DNA of 64,000 nucleotides from Pseudoalteromonas sp. '520P1 No. 423' (GCF_001269985.1 NZ_BBZB01000001.1:2914001-2978000), one strand, 5' to 3'. Positions 1-8,402 are shown, counted from the stretch's first letter. A program made the numbers and translations. The notes: generated from the sequence alone by a model not told the origin.

Positions 1-376
1 CATTTTTATCTAAATAAGGTGAAGCATAAGCAAAAGCGGCAAAATCATTGATAACACTTAGTTTTTCAAAACCAAATTCGCGTTTAATATCGCTAACAAC
101 AAAATTCCAGCCTAAGTTTGTCAATCTTACTGACTCACCTTTAATTGGACCTGCCACTGCTAAGCAGGCATATTTTGGTGCAAAAGATGATACAAATTCC
201 AAGTACTGGGTCAAAACACTTTCTAAAGAGGAATAATTAGCACTTGGATATGTTTGTGATTGCTCAATTTTAAATTTCATTGTGCTTTCATCAAAGTCAG
301 TTACTAATGCAAATCGTGCGTTAGTACCACCAATATCAGCAACTACAATAGGTTCAAATGCATTGTTGTGATGCAT
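1..376 (-). CDS. glk: Glucokinase, partial (C-terminus beyond the left edge)
   Basis: ATP-dependent phosphorylation of glucose to glucose-6-phosphate in the cytoplasm. Only the first 125 or so codons are inside the window. The frame read leftwards from 376 shows the phosphate-binding motif ADIGGTNARFAL at residues 13-24, the sequence CLAVAGPI near residue 75 and SVINDFAAFAYA near residue 110. This is the pattern of the bacterial Glk family rather than the ROK family. The ATG at 376 follows an AGAGAGA ribosome-binding stretch. The gene is divergent from the LacI-type regulator at 681 and shares with it an intergenic region containing a candidate operator, so it is probably under that regulator. 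The family call is firm; the length cannot be judged. Confidence 0.88.
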   Translation of the reverse strand, partial: MHHNNAFEPIVVADIGGTNARFALVTDFDESTMKFKIEQSQTYPSANYSSLESVLTQYLEFVSSFAPKYACLAVAGPIKGESVRLTNLGWNFVVSDIKREFGFEKLSVINDFAAFAYASPYLDKN

Positions 377-680
377 ATCATTCTCTCTTTTATATATTTT
401 CTGAAAAACCATATTTGGTTAATCACAGTTAATAGCCTCATTCCTCGATAATTTAATGGTTATTGTTAACATGCTTTAAGTTTTTGTTTATATCTTTTGT
501 AAGCAATGTAAAATACGCCAAAAAATTTCTAAACATTATCATACCTTCATTGTGACACCGGTGTCATGTCATTTTTACTATAAAAAAGACATATCTTTAA
601 AAATAGTTTGATAATAATCTTAAAAAACATTTATTCTGTTAGAACAAAAGTATCTATAAAAAACGTTCACGGGAATAAAA
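377..680. other. Divergent promoter region between glk and nagR
   Basis: This 304-base gap separates two genes transcribed away from each other, so it must hold both promoters. The one clear element is the 14-bp palindrome at 553-566. A second half-site-like TGTCAT directly follows it at about 568. The rest is AT-rich without an obvious extra gene. Confidence 0.6.
553..566. promoter_or_regulatory. Candidate NagR operator (glk/nagR)
   Basis: TGACACCGGTGTCA is a perfect 14-bp palindrome with a central CG, as LacI-family operators often have. It lies 115 bp before nagR and 177 bp before glk. Two near-identical sites (5795-5808 and 9405-9418) precede nagB and the GlcNAc kinase gene. This supports one regulator binding all three; the binding itself is inferred. 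Confidence 0.72.
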
Positions 681-1706
681 ATGAAAGGCAAAGCAACGTC
701 ATTTGATATCGCGCATTATGCGGGAGTATCTCAATCTACAGTTTCTCGTGCTTTAAGAAATAGCCCATTAGTGAATGAAGAAACACGAAAAAAGGTACAT
801 GAAGTTGCTAAAGAACTTAATTATAAAGTAGATAAAAACGCCAGTAATTTACGAACTCAACAAAGTAATACCTTAGCGTTATTGTTATTTGAAGATCCAA
901 CCAAAGATGACTCCCAAATAAATCCTTTTTTTCTAGCTATGTTAGGCTCTATTACACGTGCCTGTGCCAATGTTGGATATGATTTACTTATTTCGTTTCA
1001 ACAAGCAAGCAAGGATTGGCATGCCGATTATGAAGATAGCCATAGAGCTGATGGCATTATTTTACTTGGTTATGGTGACTTTATTGATTATCAAGAAAAG
1101 CTAGATAAGTTGCTAGCTCAAGGCACTAAGTTTGTATGTTGGGGTGCAAAGGTTACACAAAGCCCTAATTTATCTATTAGCTGCGATAATTATCATGGTG
1201 GACAACTCGCCGCTAAACATTTAATTGATATACAGCGAACAAACTGTGCTTTTATTGGTGATGCTTCAGAACATAGCCCTGAATTTTTTGCACGTTTTAA
1301 TGGATTTAATGACGAATTTACCAAAAAGAATCTCAGTATTGATTCTAGAAAAATAGCGAATGCGATTTCTACAGATGAATCTGGTTTTCAAGCTACAAAA
1401 TCTTTGATCAGTAATAATATAAAATTTGATGCTTTATTTGCTGCCAGTGATTTAATTGCGATAGGTGCGATAAAAGCATTAACTGAGGCTGGGATACAAG
1501 TACCTGAAGATGTTGCTGTAGTTGGCTTTGATGATATTCCAATTTCAAGCTTTACTAATCCACCTTTAACAACTGTGCAACAAGATACCTCTAAAGCGGG
1601 TGAAATGTTAGTGACTAATTTGCTTAAAATGATTAACGATGAAGATATAACTGTAAACTCGTTATTACCCGAGCTCATTGTTCGAGGTTCTACAAAAACA
1701 CACTAA
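681..1706 (+). CDS. nagR: LacI-family transcriptional regulator, probable NagR
   Basis: A DNA-binding repressor of 341 residues, the usual LacI length. Residues about 7-28 hold the LacI helix-turn-helix ([17 protein letters not shown]) followed by the hinge region. Residues 60-340 form the periplasmic-binding-like sugar sensor, with the family signature [12 protein letters not shown] near residue 280. The ATG follows GGGAATAAAA. It is divergent from glk and close to nagB, nagX, nagA and the GlcNAc kinase. Shewanella and relatives use a LacI-type NagR for GlcNAc genes, so the symbol comes from context and from the three shared palindromes. It could instead sense another sugar linked to glk. 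The gene ends in a bidirectional terminator. Confidence 0.82.
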   Translation: MKGKATSFDIAHYAGVSQSTVSRALRNSPLVNEETRKKVHEVAKELNYKVDKNASNLRTQQSNTLALLLFEDPTKDDSQINPFFLAMLGSITRACANVGYDLLISFQQASKDWHADYEDSHRADGIILLGYGDFIDYQEKLDKLLAQGTKFVCWGAKVTQSPNLSISCDNYHGGQLAAKHLIDIQRTNCAFIGDASEHSPEFFARFNGFNDEFTKKNLSIDSRKIANAISTDESGFQATKSLISNNIKFDALFAASDLIAIGAIKALTEAGIQVPEDVAVVGFDDIPISSFTNPPLTTVQQDTSKAGEMLVTNLLKMINDEDITVNSLLPELIVRGSTKTH

Positions 1707-1711
1707 ACATT

Positions 1712-1743
1712 AAAAACCCCAAATTGCCTATTTTGGGGTTTTT
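1712..1743. terminator. Bidirectional intrinsic terminator (nagR / metC)
   Basis: AAAAACCCCAAA and TTTGGGGTTTTT form a strong stem with A and T tracts on both sides. It sits between the convergent ends of nagR and metC and serves both. Confidence 0.88.
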
Positions 1744-1752
1744 AATAATTCT

Positions 1753-2922
1753 TTAAAGTTGGGCTTGATATCTGTTAAGCCCCGCTTCTAAATCTTCTAA
1801 TAAATCTTCAACATCTTCAAGACCGACATGTAAACGAATTAATGCACCTTTATCCCAACCAGTGGCAGAACGTAAATGTTTAATTGAAAGACTCGCCGTA
1901 ATTAAACTCTCAAATCCGCCCCATGAGAATCCCATTTTAAAATGATGCATACCATCAAGCATCGCTGTAATGGCTTTTTGATTACCTGCTTTCATTACAA
2001 ATGAAAACAAACCATTACTGCCTGAAAAATCACGTTGGAAAAACTCATGCCCAGGACATGACTCAAAAGCTGGATGACGAATATGATCTACTAAGGGATG
2101 TTTTTCTAGCCACTTTGCTACTTTAATCGCACTTGTTTCATGTTGTTTTAATCTAACTGGCATGGTTCTTAAACCACGTAGCGCTAGGTAAGCATCATCG
2201 GGTGAAGTACATTGGCCTAATAAATAGGAATGTTCTCTTAACTGATCCCAATGTTTTTCGTTGGCGATAGCAACGCCCATCATAACATCTGAATGACCAA
2301 CGATATATTTAGTGGCAGCTTGGATAGAAATATCCACGCCAAAATCAAGTGGTTTATAATGAAAACCATTTCCCCAAGTATTATCTAACATGACAATCAT
2401 ATTATGTTGATGCGCAATTTTGGCTAATGTAGGTACATCTTGTACTTCCATGGTTAAAGAACCTGGGGACTCTAAAAATAAAATACTGGTATTGTCTTGA
2501 ATTAAATCTTCAATACCTGCACCTATCATAGGATCATAATACGTCGTTTCAACGCCCATATTAATTAAAATTTTATCGCAAAAATCACGTGTTGGTTCAT
2601 ACGCATTATCCACCATTAAAATATGATCGCCTGTTTTTACAAAAGACAAAATTGCCTGTGTAATTGCTGCAGCACCACAAGGGTATAACGCACATCCAGC
2701 GCCATTTTCTAATTGTGTAATAGCATCTTGAAAGGCAAAATGGGTAGTGGTGCCGCGACGACCATAAAATAAAGTTTCATTAGCACGATTTTTAACTGCA
2801 TGTTTCATATCTGCAACTGAATCAAATACCACTGTTGATGCTCTTTGAACAACTGGGTTTACAACGCCTTGTGTAAATTCTTTTTTTCTTCCTGCGGCTA
2901 CAATTTTAGTGTCATTTTTCAT
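1753..2922 (-). CDS. metC: Cystathionine beta-lyase
   Basis: PLP-dependent cleavage of cystathionine to homocysteine, ammonia and pyruvate in methionine synthesis. The 389-residue length is typical. Visible Cys/Met-metabolism features are YGRRGTTTHFAFQDA (about 53-67), GCALYPCGAAAI (about 76-87), the MLDNTWGNG segment and the PLP-lysine context SIQAATKYIVGHSD near residue 205. The pattern YGRRGT with TSPDDAYLALRGLRTM matches MetC rather than MetB. It runs alone between a terminator and a promoter region that contains an ATTGTGAA/TTCACAAT inverted repeat (2952-2991). No MetJ-box array was seen. Confidence 0.9.
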   Translation of the reverse strand: MKNDTKIVAAGRKKEFTQGVVNPVVQRASTVVFDSVADMKHAVKNRANETLFYGRRGTTTHFAFQDAITQLENGAGCALYPCGAAAITQAILSFVKTGDHILMVDNAYEPTRDFCDKILINMGVETTYYDPMIGAGIEDLIQDNTSILFLESPGSLTMEVQDVPTLAKIAHQHNMIVMLDNTWGNGFHYKPLDFGVDISIQAATKYIVGHSDVMMGVAIANEKHWDQLREHSYLLGQCTSPDDAYLALRGLRTMPVRLKQHETSAIKVAKWLEKHPLVDHIRHPAFESCPGHEFFQRDFSGSNGLFSFVMKAGNQKAITAMLDGMHHFKMGFSWGGFESLITASLSIKHLRSATGWDKGALIRLHVGLEDVEDLLEDLEAGLNRYQAQL

Positions 2923-2951
2923 TTTAATTTATTCCATACAAATTATCTATT

Positions 2952-2991
2952 ATTGTGAAATTAAAGCATTTTCATTAAAAGGCTTCACAAT
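2952..2991. promoter_or_regulatory. Inverted repeat upstream of metC
   Basis: ATTGTGAA at 2952-2959 and TTCACAAT at 2984-2991 are perfect 8-bp inverted arms 24 bp apart, about 30 bp before the metC start. It may be a regulator site or a weak hairpin in the leader. It does not match the MetJ (AGACGTCT) consensus. Confidence 0.35.
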
Positions 2992-3094
2992 AAAGTTTGA
3001 ATAACCTCATATCGCTATTGTGACAGAATTTGGCATATATTCCTGTTGAGTAATTTTCATCATCTTTATAAATATATAATCATAATATCTGCGT

Positions 3095-4036
3095 TTACGG
3101 TTGTTTTGATGTTTCTATCCAATAATCAATCAAGAATCGCGAAATAGAATCTTTGCGTGGTAATTTAAGTCCCTCATCTTCATCTCCCCAATTAGAAAAA
3201 GTTTTCAGCTCTTCTCTAGTAAACCATTTTGCTTGCTCTAATTCATCTTGATCAACTTCAATTGAGCTACTGACTGCCGTTGAAGTAAATCCTAGCATAA
3301 TAGATGATGGAAAAGGCCAAGGCTGAGAGGCTATATATTCTACATTTTCAACTTCAATACCCGCCTCTTCTAACACTTCCCTTTGCACTGCTTTTTCAAG
3401 TGTTTCACCAGGATCTACAAACCCGGCTAAAGTTGAATACACACCTTGTGGCCAACTTGATTGACGTCCCAATAAACAGCGTTCAATGCCATCTGGGAAT
3501 GTTTTTTCAACTAACATAATCACTGCGGGATCTGTTCTTGGAAATGTTTGATGCGAACAATCAAGATTAGTACAAGTTCGGCTATGTCCTGCTTCTACTA
3601 ATTTATTAACGCTACCGCATCGCCCACAAAATTTATGTGTTCTATGCCAATGGCATAAAGCGCGCGCTAATATTAATATTGAAGCAACTTGGTTTTCAAT
3701 ATTAGGACAAAACTGACGAACATCATAAAACTCTCCCATTTGGTTCGCATTATTTAATATTTGCTCATTTGACTTTGTCAGATCTAGCGCAAAATATGAT
3801 ACCTCTCCTTCTAGCCCTAAAAAAATAGCATTTTCGAGTGCATCCATATTTAGAGATGAGAGTTCATCAAATGATAAAAATATTGGCTCGTTTTTATCGT
3901 CACAAAATAAGTTTTTATCATCAAACATGACCAGCCATCTGCTATTGTTATTTTTTTTAGTTTCTAGCCAAGTATTATCTTTTCTAAAATTTGATGCGCG
4001 ATCTAAGTTCATTTCACAGTATCTAAGCATTATCAT
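3095..4036 (-). CDS. nudC: NAD(+) diphosphatase / RNA NAD-cap hydrolase
   Basis: Hydrolyses NADH/NAD+ and removes NAD caps from RNA. Order seen: an N-terminal domain, a four-cysteine zinc ribbon (CGRCGS ... CTNLDC, about 138-160), then the Nudix domain with GFVDPGETLEKAVQREVLEEAG near residues 205-225 (the family box GX5EX7REUXEEXGU). It is followed by SQPWPFPSS, the hallmark of the NudC subfamily. The frame opens at a GTG at 4039; ATGs at 4036, 4030 and 4012 are all possible. Starts at 4036 or 4030 overlap the stop of the HxlR gene (4023), suggesting translational coupling and one transcript. Family certain, start uncertain. Confidence 0.9.
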   Translation of the reverse strand: MIMLRYCEMNLDRASNFRKDNTWLETKKNNNSRWLVMFDDKNLFCDDKNEPIFLSFDELSSLNMDALENAIFLGLEGEVSYFALDLTKSNEQILNNANQMGEFYDVRQFCPNIENQVASILILARALCHWHRTHKFCGRCGSVNKLVEAGHSRTCTNLDCSHQTFPRTDPAVIMLVEKTFPDGIERCLLGRQSSWPQGVYSTLAGFVDPGETLEKAVQREVLEEAGIEVENVEYIASQPWPFPSSIMLGFTSTAVSSSIEVDQDELEQAKWFTREELKTFSNWGDEDEGLKLPRKDSISRFLIDYWIETSKQP

Positions 4037-4379
4037 CACTTACATCATTATTATTTAAATAGTTTTCAGCCCAAGTTTGTGACCAATCACCCATAGGTTT
4101 TATTAAGTTAGCCAATTCTTTTGCCTGAATGGTTAAACCATAACCTTGTGAATTTTTCTCAACTATATTCAGTTGCATTAACTCTTTTAACCTATTGTTT
4201 AATAACGTCGGAGAGATATCTTCACATCGTCTTTGCAATTCTCTAAAAGTGGTATCACCAAAACTTAATTGCCACACTATGCCTAAACACCAAGTGCGAC
4301 CTAATAAATCAAAAAGGGCCATGATCGGTTTTCCACTTGATGACCCTCGAACCGGAGAACCTGGAATTGGCAGTGTCAT
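4023..4379 (-). CDS. HxlR-family winged-helix transcriptional regulator
   Basis: A 118-residue single-domain DNA-binding protein. The core FDLLGRTWCLGIVWQLSFGDTTFRELQRRC... with SPTLLNNRLKEL (about 55-67) is the HxlR winged helix. Members often sense aldehydes, quinones or redox stress, usually through a cysteine; here C32 and C53 are available. It overlaps nudC downstream, so it probably controls nudC and itself. Its first 17 codons and leader are copied in a 106-bp tandem array just upstream, which creates three short ORFs ahead of it. The ATG at 4379 is preceded by AAGGATAAGTT. Confidence 0.85.
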   Translation of the reverse strand: MTLPIPGSPVRGSSSGKPIMALFDLLGRTWCLGIVWQLSFGDTTFRELQRRCEDISPTLLNNRLKELMQLNIVEKNSQGYGLTIQAKELANLIKPMGDWSQTWAENYLNNNDVSDDNA

Positions 4380-4395
4380 AACTTATCCTTAAAAA

Positions 4396-4485
4396 TTATA
4401 TAATTGTAAAATCAAATAAAGCGCAATAATTCAGTTTTCCTAATGATGACCCTCGAACCGGAGAACCTAGAATTGGCAGTGCCAT
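4396..4485 (-). CDS. Upstream mini-ORF 1 of the hxlR leader (29 aa)
   Basis: Starts at ATG 4485 after AAGGATAAGTT, the same ribosome-binding context as hxlR, and ends at TAA 4396-4398, 16 bases before the hxlR ATG. It reads MALPILGSPVRGSSLGK followed by about 12 further residues. The first 17 or so match the HxlR N-terminus; ALFDF near residue 24 mirrors ALFDL of HxlR. Translation is not proven. Confidence 0.5.
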   Translation of the reverse strand: MALPILGSPVRGSSLGKLNYCALFDFTII

Positions 4486-4501
4486 AACTTATCCTTAAAA
4501 A

Positions 4502-4591
4502 TTATATAATTGTAAAATCAAATAAAGCGCAATAATTCAGTTTTCCTAATGATGACCCTCGAACCGGAGAACCTGGAATTGGCAGTGCCAT
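4502..4591 (-). CDS. Upstream mini-ORF 2 of the hxlR leader (29 aa)
   Basis: Second copy: ATG at 4591, TAA at 4502-4504, with its own AAGGATAAGTT. The peptide begins MALPIPGSPVRGSSLGK. It is spaced 16 bases from mini-ORF 1, so ribosomes could re-initiate from one to the next. Translation is an inference. Confidence 0.5.
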   Translation of the reverse strand: MALPIPGSPVRGSSLGKLNYCALFDFTII

Positions 4592-4607
4592 AACTTATCC
4601 TTAAAAA

Positions 4608-4697
4608 TTATATAATTGTAAAATCAAATAAAGCGCAATAATTCAGTTTTCCTAATGATGACCCTCGAACCGGAGAACCTGGAATTGGCAGTGTCAT
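4608..4697 (-). CDS. Upstream mini-ORF 3 of the hxlR leader (29 aa)
   Basis: Outermost copy: ATG at 4697, TAA at 4608-4610, beginning MTLPIPGSPVRGSSLGK, the same first residues as HxlR itself. Its leader reads AATGATAAGTT instead of AAGGATAAGTT, so its ribosome-binding site is weaker than in the inner copies. This marks where the array meets the original upstream DNA. Confidence 0.45.
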   Translation of the reverse strand: MTLPIPGSPVRGSSLGKLNYCALFDFTII

Positions 4698-4752
4698 AAC
4701 TTATCATTAAAAAAGCGATTGTTTTTACATCTAAGTTGACCATAACACTAAC

Positions 4753-4769
4753 GCTACACAATATGTAGC
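4753..4769. promoter_or_regulatory. Palindrome in the hxlR promoter region, candidate HxlR operator
   Basis: GCTACACAATATGTAGC is a 17-bp inverted repeat (GCTACA-N5-TGTAGC) between the nagB terminator and the first mini-ORF, about 64 bp before its ATG. HxlR-family dimers such as YodB bind short TAC...GTA palindromes near their own promoters. Function inferred from position and symmetry. Confidence 0.5.
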
Positions 4770-4780
4770 ACCTTAAACAA

Positions 4781-4806
4781 AAAAAGACCCGATTAAGAGT
4801 CTTTTT
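4781..4806 (-). terminator. Intrinsic terminator of nagB
   Basis: On the minus strand AAAAAGACTC-TTAATC-GGGTCTTTTT forms a 10-bp stem followed by a T run, 64 bases after the nagB stop. Confidence 0.85.
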
Positions 4807-4869
4807 GAACAAAGTATGTGAAATTTATTAAAGCAATATTCTTGTTCATTAACCTTTTTCAGAGATTAA

Positions 4870-5667
4870 TTACTTTAAATTAGCTAAGTGCGCGATTAAT
4901 TTTTGATTTTCTTCTTCGATATGCTTATAAAATTCTGTATCTGCTAATTTTGAGGCTGCTGCTTCATCGATTACGATCACTGCATCACGGTGTAATTGTA
5001 GTGCTGATGCAGGACAAATTGCAGCAAGAGGACCTTCGACCATATCTTTAATTGCATCAGCTTTACCTTCGCCTGTTGCAAGTAGCACTACTTTCTTAGA
5101 ATCTAAAATAGTGCCGATCCCCATAGTGATAGATAGATGTGGCTGATATTCGTCTTCAGCAAAAAAACGTGCATTATCGTCAATCGTTGCTTGTGTTAAT
5201 GTTTTTACACGCGTACGAGATGTTAAACCTGATGAAGGCTCATTAAAACCGATATGAGCATTTCTACCTATACCTAGCAGCTGTACATCAATACCACCTG
5301 CTTTAGTAATTTTATCTTCATAGTCATTACATGCAGTTAATGGATTTTTAGCATCACCTGGAGGAACATGTGTATTATTTACATCGATATCAATATGATT
5401 AAATAATTGCTCACCCATAAAGTGACGGTAGCTTTGTGGGTGATCCCCTTTCAAACCTAAATATTCATCTAAGTTAAAGCTAGTTACATCAGCAAAAGAC
5501 ACTTTATTTTGATGATTTTTTTTAATAAGTTCTTGATAAAGTGCAACCGGAGTTGAACCTGTTGCCAAACCAATTACAGAGTTCGCTTTATTTTTAATTT
5601 GCTCAATAAATATATTAGCACCATATTCGGCAACTTGAGCGGCATCTTTTAAAATAACGATTTGCAT
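4870..5667 (-). CDS. nagB: Glucosamine-6-phosphate deaminase
   Basis: Converts glucosamine-6-phosphate to fructose-6-phosphate and ammonia, the last step from GlcNAc into glycolysis. At 265 residues it has the family length. Motifs: GLATGSTP (33-40) for phosphate binding, FNLDEYLG (64-71) with the catalytic Asp-67, and [14 protein letters not shown] (131-144) with His-138 and Glu-143. The Asn at 136 matches the Bacillus-type motif GIGxNGHIGFNEP rather than the Asp of E. coli, so it is not a defect. A candidate NagR operator lies 128 bp upstream and a terminator follows. Confidence 0.95.
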   Translation of the reverse strand: MQIVILKDAAQVAEYGANIFIEQIKNKANSVIGLATGSTPVALYQELIKKNHQNKVSFADVTSFNLDEYLGLKGDHPQSYRHFMGEQLFNHIDIDVNNTHVPPGDAKNPLTACNDYEDKITKAGGIDVQLLGIGRNAHIGFNEPSSGLTSRTRVKTLTQATIDDNARFFAEDEYQPHLSITMGIGTILDSKKVVLLATGEGKADAIKDMVEGPLAAICPASALQLHRDAVIVIDEAAASKLADTEFYKHIEEENQKLIAHLANLK

Positions 5668-5794
5668 ATGAAAAACTCTTATAAAAAGAAGAAAAAGAAA
5701 ATGGGACCTATGGCTAACAACCCGTGCAAGATATTATAACCATAGGTCAAAAAACCTAATCGGGATACGACAAATTTTAGGTTTAAACCATAAC

Positions 5795-5808
5795 TGACAA
5801 CGCTGTCA
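5795..5808. promoter_or_regulatory. Candidate NagR operator (nagB)
   Basis: TGACAACGCTGTCA matches the sites at 553 and 9405 in the TGACA-N4-TGTCA arms. It lies in the 282-base nagX-nagB gap, showing that nagB has its own regulated promoter rather than depending only on read-through from nagX. Confidence 0.72.
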
Positions 5809-5949
5809 TTATTACTCTTAATTTTTAACTTGTAAAGTAAAAGTGAATTATTTTAAGTAATTATTGTTATTACTTATACTATTTGGGCTAATTAACTGAT
5901 CATTTTAATATCAACAATTGGTATAAAGCAGCCTAATGTATAATTAACT

Positions 5950-7077
5950 CTAAACGCTCACTAATATTTTTCGTTTATACATCCAATGTAAAACAAGTAG
6001 TTGTACACCTAATAGTGCAAATACACTCAAAAGAGGTTGCCAACTTTCAGAACCCGCAACCAATAAACCACCAAAGACGCTTTTTGCTGTATATTCCCAG
6101 TTTAATAAACTAGATGCTAAATAAATCATAATTGAGTTTGCGCCAATTATAACAAATGGGTAAACCGCTTTTCTAAAGTTTAATACATCCACAAATGCAT
6201 AAAATACCGCTAATAAAATGGCACTCCAGCCAGATGTGACGAGTACAAATGAGCTAGTCCATAAATCTTTATTAACAGGAAATACTAGATTCCAAGTCCA
6301 ACCGAGTGCTAAAAAAATCAGCCCTGAAGCAAATAAAATACCCACAGTTTTCCATTCGCCTAAGTCTGGCGCTTTGGCAATTAAACGACCAGCAAATATA
6401 CCTAAAATAGCATTTACGATTGCAGGTAAGTTAGATAATAACCCTTCTGGATCTGTCTCGCGATTTTGATAAGTAATACCTGGTAAAAGGTGTTGGTCTA
6501 TCCAAGCATTCCAACTTCCTTGCATCGTTAATACTCCTGCACTACCGCCTGGTACTGGAATAAAACTTAACCAAATCCAGTAACCAATTAAGATACTAAA
6601 CGCTGTGAGCATTTGAAATCTTAAAGAGGTATGCCAAATTAACATCACTGCAAAAAACCAAGCGACAGCGATTCGCCCTAATACACTGGCGTATCTGATT
6701 TCATCTAAACTGGCCGGAATACCTGTGCCCCAACCATGATTGTAAAATATGCCTAAAACACATAATAATAGTAATCTTTTAAACGCTTTTTTATATAAAG
6801 GTAAACGTTCTGATAAAGGTAAATGATCGATTCTTTTTGGTGATAACCCCATTACCACACCGGAAAGAAAGATAAATAAAGGGAAAATTAAATCATAAAA
6901 GGTAAACCCATGCCATTGGCTATGCAATGTTTGTGCATGCGCTACTTGCCAACCTGCCCAACCTGTTAAAAAAAATAAGGCAGCGAATAATTTTTCACCA
7001 CCTAAAATCCAAAACATATCCATACCACGCAGTGCATCTAATGAAGCTAACCGCTTTTTTTTATCATTTATTGTCAT
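5950..7077 (-). CDS. nagX: NagX-type membrane protein (heparan-alpha-glucosaminide N-acetyltransferase-like, DUF5009)
   Basis: An inner-membrane protein of 375 residues with about ten hydrophobic segments. It begins KKRLASLDALRGMDMFWILGGE, the DALRG signature of the YeiB/HGSNAT-like acyltransferase superfamily, and later has LFIFLSGVVMGLSP (near 67-80) and HGWGTGIP. NagX is a frequent member of marine GlcNAc clusters; its exact role is not settled, and transport or transacylation of amino sugars has been suggested. It lies between nagA and nagB on the same strand, with a terminator between it and nagA. Family recognition good, function uncertain. Confidence 0.82.
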   Translation of the reverse strand: MTINDKKKRLASLDALRGMDMFWILGGEKLFAALFFLTGWAGWQVAHAQTLHSQWHGFTFYDLIFPLFIFLSGVVMGLSPKRIDHLPLSERLPLYKKAFKRLLLLCVLGIFYNHGWGTGIPASLDEIRYASVLGRIAVAWFFAVMLIWHTSLRFQMLTAFSILIGYWIWLSFIPVPGGSAGVLTMQGSWNAWIDQHLLPGITYQNRETDPEGLLSNLPAIVNAILGIFAGRLIAKAPDLGEWKTVGILFASGLIFLALGWTWNLVFPVNKDLWTSSFVLVTSGWSAILLAVFYAFVDVLNFRKAVYPFVIIGANSIMIYLASSLLNWEYTAKSVFGGLLVAGSESWQPLLSVFALLGVQLLVLHWMYKRKILVSV

Positions 7078-7125
7078 TTTTTACCCTTTTAACTGCAAAA
7101 TTTAAATAAGTCTAAAAACTAAAAA

Positions 7126-7151
7126 AAAACCCGCTTGTAGGAGCGAGTTTT
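7126..7151 (-). terminator. Intrinsic terminator of nagA
   Basis: Minus-strand AAAACTCGCT ... AGCGGGTTTT forms a 10-bp stem (one G-T pair), followed by a T tract. It sits 26 bases past the nagA stop and 49 bases before nagX. Confidence 0.85.
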
Positions 7152-7176
7152 GTCCAGGGCTTACTTAAATAATTTT

Positions 7177-8307
7177 TTAGTCAGTAATATTATTACCTAA
7201 AACATAAGTTGCTAATGCATTTTGATTATTATCCAACAATACAAAGTCAGCATCAAAACCAACGTCTATTTTCCCTTTAGATTTTTCTAACCCTAGATAT
7301 TCAGCCGGATAAGTAGAAGCCATTCTAAGTGCTTCATCTAAGCTAATATCTAATGTATTCACTGTATTTCGAACTGCAGAAGCCATATCTAATACGCTTC
7401 CCGCTAATTCGCCTGTTGAAGAGTTGAGTCGATCTCCTGTACGGATAACAGTACGTCCATCAAAAAAATCAAATTCGGTATCATCTGTACCGACCGGTGG
7501 CATCGCATCTGTCACTAACATGATTTTACCTTTAGGCTTAGTGCTAATTGCTAGTTTTGCAGAAGCTGGATGAACATGATGACCATCAACAATTAATCCA
7601 CACCAACTGGTTTGATGCCAAAGCGCAGCACCGACAACACCAGGCTCTCTTGATGTGAAAGCAGACATTGCATTAAACAAATGTGTAAAACCATCGGCAC
7701 CAGCCTCAAGTGCAGCCATAGCAGTATCAAAGTCAGCATTAGTATGACCTAAACATACTTTTACACCATAATCGACTAAGCGCTTAATATCATCTATTGA
7801 TACATTTTCAGGTGCTAAGGTCACCATTTTAAGGCCTAAATCTTGGCGGGCATACACTGCAAATTCAGCTTCAGAAATACCACGAATGAATTTTTCACTG
7901 TGAGTACCTTTCTTTGGTAATGATAAGTGTGGGCCTTCAAAATGAACACCCAAAACACCAGGTACCTTGTCATTAATTGCTTGAGCGACAGCATCTGCAG
8001 CTTTATTCATTACATCAATGCTATCCGTAATTAAAGTAGGCATAACCACAGTCGTACCAAATTGACAATGTGAATACGCTATTTTATGCAAACACTCTGG
8101 CGACTGTTGTGCATTAAAAAATGCACCACCACCCCCGTTAACTTGTACATCAATAAAACCTGGTACTAATAAGCCATTTAATTTATGTGCTGACTCAACG
8201 ATATCATGACCAAGTTCGGTAATTTTTCCTTGCTCAATTTTTAAAGTCACGTTCTCAAGAAATTCGGTACCTGTAAAAACGCGTTCTACCTGAAAAAACT
8301 GTGCCAT
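7177..8307 (-). CDS. nagA: N-acetylglucosamine-6-phosphate deacetylase
   Basis: Removes acetate from GlcNAc-6-phosphate to give glucosamine-6-phosphate for NagB. The 376 residues carry amidohydrolase landmarks in order: GFIDVQVNGGGG near 52-63, the metal ligand Glu in HFEGPHLS near 125, GHTNADF near 188, HLFNAMS near 210, VDGHHVHPA near 240 and the catalytic Asp in LVTDAMPP near 270. It follows the kinase gene by 95 bases in the same direction and probably shares its promoter. The released acetate connects to the ackA-pta genes 22 kb away. Confidence 0.95.
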   Translation of the reverse strand: MAQFFQVERVFTGTEFLENVTLKIEQGKITELGHDIVESAHKLNGLLVPGFIDVQVNGGGGAFFNAQQSPECLHKIAYSHCQFGTTVVMPTLITDSIDVMNKAADAVAQAINDKVPGVLGVHFEGPHLSLPKKGTHSEKFIRGISEAEFAVYARQDLGLKMVTLAPENVSIDDIKRLVDYGVKVCLGHTNADFDTAMAALEAGADGFTHLFNAMSAFTSREPGVVGAALWHQTSWCGLIVDGHHVHPASAKLAISTKPKGKIMLVTDAMPPVGTDDTEFDFFDGRTVIRTGDRLNSSTGELAGSVLDMASAVRNTVNTLDISLDEALRMASTYPAEYLGLEKSKGKIDVGFDADFVLLDNNQNALATYVLGNNITD

Positions 8308-8402
8308 TTTTATTTTGCCTTAATTACGAAATAATATTAAAAAAATCAATTACTAAATATATAAACTAAGCTAAGGATAAACGAACTTATCCAGGTATCA
8401 AA

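Larger units (their letters stand above)
4332..4708 (-). repeat. 106-bp tandem array (3 full periods plus a partial fourth) covering the hxlR start
   Basis: The same landmark TGACCCTCGA starts at 4341, 4447, 4553 and 4659, an exact 106-bp period. The innermost copy is the true 5' end of hxlR. The outer three have the same start region joined to an AT-rich segment and a new ribosome-binding site. Copies differ at only a few bases (for example GTCAT versus GCCAT at the start codon), so the expansion is recent. Each outer unit is 90 bases of ORF plus a 16-base spacer. Confidence 0.95.

Noticed and set aside
4332..4708. Array considered as CRISPR or iterons
   Set aside because: The units are contiguous 106-bp copies with no unique spacers, no cas or rep genes nearby, and the repeat is the start of a coding gene.
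4624..4812. Minus-strand frame of 62 codons through the repeat array
   Set aside because: It passes through the nagB terminator and one array unit in a frame different from the mini-ORFs, without a ribosome-binding site.
4870..5667. Asn in place of the E. coli catalytic Asp-141 in NagB as a possible defect
   Set aside because: Bacillus-type active NagB proteins carry GIGxNGHIGFNEP, so Asn is normal for this branch.
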